From assembly GCA_018907035.1 (NCBI GenBank), contig JACCIC010000301.1:1-64000 (forward strand): a DNA stretch of 64,000 nt, read 5' to 3'. Each line of letters starts with the position of its first letter. Position 1 is the stretch's first letter. Shown in pieces: positions 58,247 through 64,000 of the stretch. The position numbers and the translations under genes are program-made. This stretch comes from Sycobia sp. Sy_11. Lineage: Eukaryota > Arthropoda > Insecta > Hymenoptera > Epichrysomallidae. Below the pieces are notes generated by a model. The model was not told the origin of the DNA. It was given only the letters and a program-made list of their open reading frames with translations, and did not search any database.

Positions 58247-58750
58247 TACCTAAACATCGTTTCCTACCATCTAAACACGATAGTCCCAGTATAGGTCGTC
58301 CGGAGAAAGCTAGCATCGCTTTCTAACGACTAAACACAATACTCCCCGAATATTTCCCCTAAAAGTCGTACGGAAAGAGTACCGTCTCAACACGAATCTT
58401 TGCATAGAAGTTGATTTCCTCATACCTGGACATCGTTTTCTATTATCCGAAAACACAACTGGCTATATAAATCATCTTGAAGCAACGGGATATCGTAATC
58501 AACCTTCCGTACACGCCAATACAACATTTCTCAGTAGAAAACGTATTTAAAATGTATATATATATATATATAACATGTACAATATAATATACATACAATC
58601 TATATTACATATTTCGTATATTTTCGTTTTTTCAATTAACTACCGTGAAGATTTTCGTAGTGATGTCAACTGAAATTCAAGCAGAATGGTATGATGCATT
58701 ATCATATTTTCTAAGCGGACGTTGGGTATTGCCTTTTTATGCAGAAGTGA

Positions 58751-58790
<40 letters not shown>

Positions 58791-58984
58791 TCAAGGTTGT
58801 TGGTAAAAGAACCCTCTTTTGCAATCATTTCTTTTGTTCAAACTAAAAAAATATTCTCTTGAAGCAATTCTGAAGTTAATATAATGTATAAAAACAAAAA
58901 TATAATTTGTGGTCACAAACTATATTCAGTATGATTTGGCATACAGAACCATTTTATAAGAGAAGGCGAAAGAAACACAGAGAG

Positions 58985-59019
<35 letters not shown>

Positions 59020-59205
59020 TTTTCTCACATAAGACAAAATAAAATTTACAAAAATCAAAAGATATCCATAAGGTCTGAGAATAGTGTCCAATTAACCTGA
59101 AGAACAAAAAACGTAATACCGACTAACGTTACACCTTCTTTAGGATACGAATCCCAAAGTTGGATATGAACATTCGTTTGAGATGGCCTGGTATTAATAC
59201 TTTAA

Positions 59206-61161
59206 CCCTTTAACGCCCAACTTGACCATTTTTCGACAATATTTTCAGTGGTGTGTAACACTAACATAAAATGGTTCAAGAAATTCTTGAGATACCATTT
59301 TTAACGTAAAATTGTATGTACTTTCAGAATACGGTATTAAAATTGTCGAATAATTTAACAATAAAAAGTTATAAACAATTTTTTGCAAAAAAACGTGAAT
59401 TTTTGAAAAAAAAATTCGTCTAACCCAAATTTTCGAATGGAAAGAGGGTTCGGTCGCACGTCCAACACATATATATTTGGTCAATGGCATGTATACTTTA
59501 TTGTAAAACAGTTGCAATACCGAAATTAAAAATGGCGGCCATCCAAACAACCCTTTTTCCACCAAACTTATCAAGAAAGGTTCGTGATTTTTCTTCTCGA
59601 TCAGGATTGACTTAACCAAAAAAATTTATAGAACAAAAAGTTGTTAGAATGCATCAGAGAAGTCGTGTGAAAGTTTTAAAAAATTTTTAATTTTGGCGAC
59701 TTGGATTTTTGGATATGGCCATTTTTTGATAAATCCAAAAATCGGTCCGAAAATTCTGAAAAAATTCAGAAGTATTCTTTGATTAATTCTAAGCACTTTT
59801 TGTTCTATAACTTTTTGAATTATTGATGCCTGAATTATTCGCAACAAAATATTCCACGTCCATTTTTTGGATCGGATACTGGGTAACACTTTATTACAGT
59901 ACTGATCGTGGATGTCTACTCCGCCCATAAATTGGTTATAAATTTTAAAAGCATTCGGAAATGGTATTTCCACCTTCTGTTGATCAGTGCTACTATATAT
60001 TTTTACAGCACCAAGGGGCTTGATACCTGCTAAAGTGGACAGAATTGAAACAAGCTTTGAATCTTGCACAGTAATAAAATTCAGTCCACTAGACTAGTCA
60101 TGTTCTACAGCAAAAGTACCTTTAGGAGCTTTTTTATCCAAGATATTTTTTACCATCACCCGATTTTCTCTAACTGTCCCTGTTGCTTGAAGACCCATTC
60201 TCTTTAGATGAACCAGTAAATTTGGACAAGTAAAAAGATTGTCGAAATAAATATGATTCAGTTGTAATTTACGCGGAGATAAAGATTTCAACATATTGTC
60301 CAGCATTCGAATAACAATTCTGCTACCTAGAGTACAATTTGCTAATCTATCATTTGTTTTGTTTTACCACAGTAAATGTCAAAATGAAAAAGGTAACCAA
60401 AAGAGCCCAAAGCTTGATATCAAATCGAGTTGGCTTTCCCCTTATAAATTGTTTTAGAGTACATCTATCAAAATATTTAACCATCATTTCATTGATCGAA
60501 AATGCTGTGCAAAAATAGGCGAATTTCTTTATGTTCATGTTGAATATATCTGTAATTGCTCGAACACGCCAAACTTCGTCCAAATCATTTTTATCTTTCA
60601 ACTGCGAACATTTCAAAAAACTTTTTATTTGTTCAAATTTATTTCTACTTATGGAGTTACAAACTATTTCACTTTTTAAAAATTTTTTAAAACTTTCACA
60701 CGACTTCTCTGATAAATTCTAACAACTTTTTGTTCTATAAATTTTTTTCGTTAAGTCGATCCTGATTGAGAAAAAAAATCACGAACCTTTCTTGATAAGT
60801 TTGGTGGAAAAAGGGTTGTTTGGATGGCCACCATTTTTAATATCGGTATTGCAACTGTTTTACAATCAAGTATACATGCCATTGACCAAATATGTATGTG
60901 TTGGACGTGCGAGCTAACCCTGTTTCCAGTCGAAAATTTAGGTTAGACGAATTTTTTTTTTCATAAATTCACGTTTTTTTGCAAAAAATTGTTTATAACT
61001 TTTTATTGTCAAATTATTCGACAATTTTAATACCGGATTCTGAAAGTACATACAATTTTACGTTAAAAATGGTATCTAAAGAATTTGTTGAACCATTTTA
61101 AGTTAGTGTTATGCATCACTGAAAATATTGTCGAAAAATAGTCAAGTTGGGCGTTAAAGGG
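59206..61161 (-). mobile_element. piggyBac-like transposon with ~485-bp inverted repeats
   Basis: TTAA flanks both ends (59202-59205 and 61162-61165), the piggyBac target duplication. The ends are CCCTTTAACGCCCAACTTGA and its inverse. The inverted repeats extend unusually far: 59206-59690 against 60676-61161. The empty site in Helitron-like copy 1 (near 48215: ATTAATACTTTAAACAGACT) shows a clean insertion into TTAA. Confidence 0.95.
59644..60616 (-). pseudogene. piggyBac-type transposase (N-terminally truncated, broken)
   Basis: Minus strand, DDE-type transposase specific for TTAA. Recognisable in order: DEVWRVRAITDIFN, then NEMMVKYFDRCTLKQFIRGK, KPTRFDIKLWALL; IYFDNLFTCPNLLVHLKRMG (catalytic Asp region); then FMGGVDIHDQYCN (catalytic Asp). 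The C-terminus is KNFLKLSHDFSDAF. Frameshifts near 60350 and 60080. The N-terminal third is missing; where it should be, the right inverted repeat repeats the C-terminal coding end on the opposite strand (60676-60722). Inactive. Confidence 0.9.
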
Positions 61162-61462
61162 TTAAGCGGACTACTTTGTAATTCAAGACACCACCTAGTC
61201 GCCGCTGGTCGAACTGATTGTTAAAACCATTAACTTAATTTAGTAAAATGATGAAAGTAAAATGATTTTCAATAAAAAACATAGCCTATGTCCTTTCCAA
61301 AATAATATAGATTCTATATGTCAAATTTCAGAACAAACGGTTCATTAATTTTTTCGGTGACCGTATACAAACAAAACCACGCTTTGTCTTTATAAATTAG
61401 TTTGATTTGATTTGATGATATGATATGATATGAAGTATGATAAGATATGATATGATATGATT

Positions 61463-64000
61463 GTACAATTTCATGATTTTGATTACATTGAAGAATAAGA
61501 TTGAAAACTATTTTTTACCTAATCGGTTCTCAAAGAGTCAATCGGAAGGTTACGCTCTGATTCGCAGTCTACAGCCTTAGCCACTAATGTACTATATATT
61601 GTTCGTGATATAGCTAAATTTTCTTCTGAATCCTTGATAACAATAATTGTTAATCCTATAAGCTTCAATGTTATGTTGTCTTTTAACTTTCTCTATCAAT
61701 TCGTTTCGAGTATTACAATTCTATTTTTTGAACGAATATATAAACAACTGTTCTATATAACAATATATAAACATATAAACAACAACTTTTCCCATTCGAG
61801 GGCGCTTTTTCTTTCTCAAAGAAATGCACAAAAAATTGAAAGGCAAACTCACAGAATTAAAGAATGTCAAACCTCCCCCTCCCCATGTGTTGGTCATGTT
61901 TAGATAGAAGGAGCAGGTATAAAATCTAAAGGTCCAAATGATACTTGCTCTGAAATAAAAATTGAATAAAATTAAAGTAAATAATTTCCTCTTATTTGGA
62001 AATTGATAAAGTATGTTAAGAAGAGATGCAGGATTGCGTGGTAGGGGTGCAAACCCATGGAAATGGAAACCTCTGCTGGGGGTTGGGGGGAGGAGCCCCC
62101 TTTCTATAAATAAATAAGACTAATCAATTGAAGATTATAAGTTTGTTAATAATCTATGCTCAAATTAAAATTTTAAAAAATTTAATAGCATAATAAATAG
62201 AATTTAAAATTAAAACTAATTAAAAAAAAGATATAGATAATTTTTAATACTTAAAAAATATAAGAATTTTTATAATAAATTTCAGATAGAATATAAATCT
62301 TATTTTATTTTAAAATCTTGAATACCTAACTCAAAGTGCAAAAAATAGGTCGAGCTCGCGGTCGACTGGCGTTTAAATGCGAGTTTATGAGTAAGTTTAA
62401 ACATGTTGTAAATTCACAACTTAATGTGTTAGTCACTTACTGTTATTCTCTCTTCTTGTTTTCTGTTGTCTTGAACGATTATCGACCTTTTGGTATGTAC
62501 CTTTTATAAAGCCTCGCACCAGGCTCGTTAGTGGGATATATTTGCACTTCAGTTTTTAGCTGACAATTTGAAATTATTTGCTTATATTCCTAACAATGAT
62601 TTCCACCATTATACATATTATTATCAACTAGGAGCACTTTTTAGAATGGAAAAATTCCACTTCATTCCTGTGTTTTTGCTCCTTTCCATTTTGCAGCACC
62701 TGCAGTGTATAGGTTATGCTGGCCTTCCAAGATACACTATCTCACCTGCTCCATGTACCCTGGTGCGTAAACTTCCTTGTTCTGCTTGATTTAATTCTAT
62801 TTTTTACATACAATTACCTTCTCCTCGCTACTGGCTGAGTAAACGTGAGGCAGGATCAATGCCTACTGGGGGAAACGTCGGTTGTGCTGTTTTGACAGCA
62901 GCTTATTTTTTTCAATTTCTTTATTTTTCAATGTATGTCCTTACAAATTGTTTCCCTATATGTTGAGATGGTCTTGAATCTGATGCACTTTACAGATTTG
63001 CAAAATCTAAACTGGTTGTGTAATAAAAGTCATTTTTAAAAATCTATCTGCTACTATTCACCTGTGCAATAGTTTCATGCACTTGCTATGTGCTGAGGGA
63101 GCTAGTTCTTGTTTTTCGAAAAGGTACTAAAAAAAAAGGAAAAATTGTCCTCCTGTTTACTACAAGTCTACTTTTAGTTATTGAAATCGGTGTGTGTTGC
63201 TTGCATTATGCATTCAGCCCTTGTGCGAGGGGCACATTTCATCAATAACTTTATTTTTTTAAAAATTTGAAATTATTGTCCGATCAGTGGGAAACTTGTT
63301 TTCACCAAAGGTGTGGTGATTTTCAATCAGGTATGCTTTTCAAATTGCTAAAATATTTAATCCTTCTGTATCAGGGGAGTCTGTAGCAATTCTCAGCACT
63401 GGTGCTGAGGTACGATATGGATGCTCATGTATATATGTATGATAAAGGTAGCTGGTACTTGGTCTATTGACTAATATGTTTTAGATATTTATTTCTAATA
63501 GCTACAGGGGGGGGTAGTCCTCTCAAAGCGTCTGAACGATATGGGTTTTAAAAAAACAGCCGATGCCAACTTGTTAAAATATATAAATATAAAGGACAAC
63601 ATACATGTGTGAAAGTAGATCTGTAAATTTAAATATATTATTATAACATTTCGTATACATACGTTAGATGTATATGATATAAATTACATTGATAAAATTT
63701 ATATATATATATTATTATCCCAAGACACTGTTTGTGCTAGCGGAAATAGACAGCAAGAATTCCAGGGATCTAAGGTAAACACCGGTAATTATTTCCAGGT
63801 GTTAGCTACTACTTTTTCTCTCTACCTTTAACATTGAAAGAGTTTACATATTTCTTTCGGAGCTACTTATCAACAATATAAGTAATAGTGAATAATATTA
63901 TGGGTCATGCAAACATAGAATGCAATATATTTTTGTCGCTTTAATATTAGCTTGTCTCTATGCAGTAAATGTGCAAAATGAAAAATATGACGACACGATA
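61463..64000. other. AT-rich DNA to the window end, no gene seen
   Basis: No convincing coding sequence. A GGGGG-containing patch lies at 62070-62100 and GGGGGAAACGTCGG at 62870-62884 resembles the 3' half of a Penelope-type hammerhead, without a clear CUGAUGA core. The frame at 62568-62789 has a mild hydrophobic segment but no recognisable family. Confidence 0.4.

Larger units (their letters stand above)
56288..61462 (-). mobile_element. Helitron-like element, copy 2, with two nested DNA transposons
   Basis: Same unit as 46485-48530 in the same orientation: 3' hairpin CTCGGGCGAAGCCGAG and end GGATGCCAG/T at 56288 (minus reading), the head-to-head 60-bp minisatellite, a segment matching 47820-48450, and the 5' end near (TGATA)n at 61410-61462. 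It is interrupted by a mariner (56954-58246) and a piggyBac (59206-61161). Small tracts: (TA)n at 56472-56500, 58555-58572, 58754-58787; (GA)n at 58986-59015. Confidence 0.55.

Noticed and set aside
62856..62890. Possible third hammerhead (GGGGGAAACGTCGG)
   Set aside because: Has the GAAACGTCGG half but no CUGAUGA core or paired stem I at the right place.

Overview
This window is a transposon graveyard from an animal genome, almost certainly an insect. It carries R1-type LINEs, gypsy-class LTR elements primed by tRNA-Lys, Penelope, mariner, piggyBac and Helitron-like repeats in AT-rich DNA full of (TA)n and (CA)n microsatellites. The mixture resembles Hymenoptera such as ants, but nothing in the sequence fixes the order. 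I found no convincing host protein-coding gene; every recognisable coding stretch belongs to a mobile element and nearly all are broken.

Layout. 1-10335: one long gypsy-class LTR element, most like the Osvaldo/Ulysses lineage, with gag, pol (reverse transcriptase core deleted), an unusual third ORF in the env position, a long 3' noncoding part, a polypurine tract and a 1.3 kb 3' LTR. 10560-12330: two unrelated integrase fragments and a Penelope remnant. 12773-13700: an LTR with a tRNA-Lys primer site. 13973-14193: a tRNA-derived SINE with perfect target duplications. 16913-22330: a second, decayed copy of the element (gag-pol-ORF3). 22400-25810: a Helitron-like end, another LTR with primer site, and a third copy cut down to gag/PR/RT joined to ORF3. 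27600-31540: a different LTR and leader, interrupted by a minus-strand R1-type LINE. 32100-36530: AT-rich DNA with one GC-rich island. 36540-38730: a fourth copy of the element, followed by PPT-LTR-PBS with a 120-bp tandem duplication of the primer site. 38865-39750: a Penelope reverse transcriptase remnant. 40184-43950: a second R1-type LINE (minus). 44030-46350: a gypsy-type element on minus, retaining only gag and part of protease between two LTRs. 46485-48530 and 56288-61462: two copies of one Helitron-like unit carrying a head-to-head 60-bp minisatellite; the second copy contains a mariner and a piggyBac, each at a precisely readable empty site. 49925-50880: a ~118-bp minisatellite with two monomer types. 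52567-53997: a 5'-truncated Penelope element with inverted ends, 13-bp target duplications and a hammerhead ribozyme. 54226-55707: a 1.48 kb hairpin (foldback) element.

How the parts fit. The most interesting system is the Osvaldo-like family. At least four copies share (i) a third ORF with Cys-rich zinc knuckles and tandem 18-residue repeats where env would be, preceded by a splice-acceptor-like site conserved in two copies; (ii) splice-donor-like sites just upstream of the tRNA-Lys primer site in the LTRs; (iii) a non-standard protease motif (D-P-x-A); and (iv) in one copy, a 3' region with about 13 repeats of a core resembling the start of the primer binding site. Together these suggest an LTR retrotransposon that makes a spliced accessory nucleic-acid-binding protein rather than an envelope. 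This is an inference from sequence reading only.
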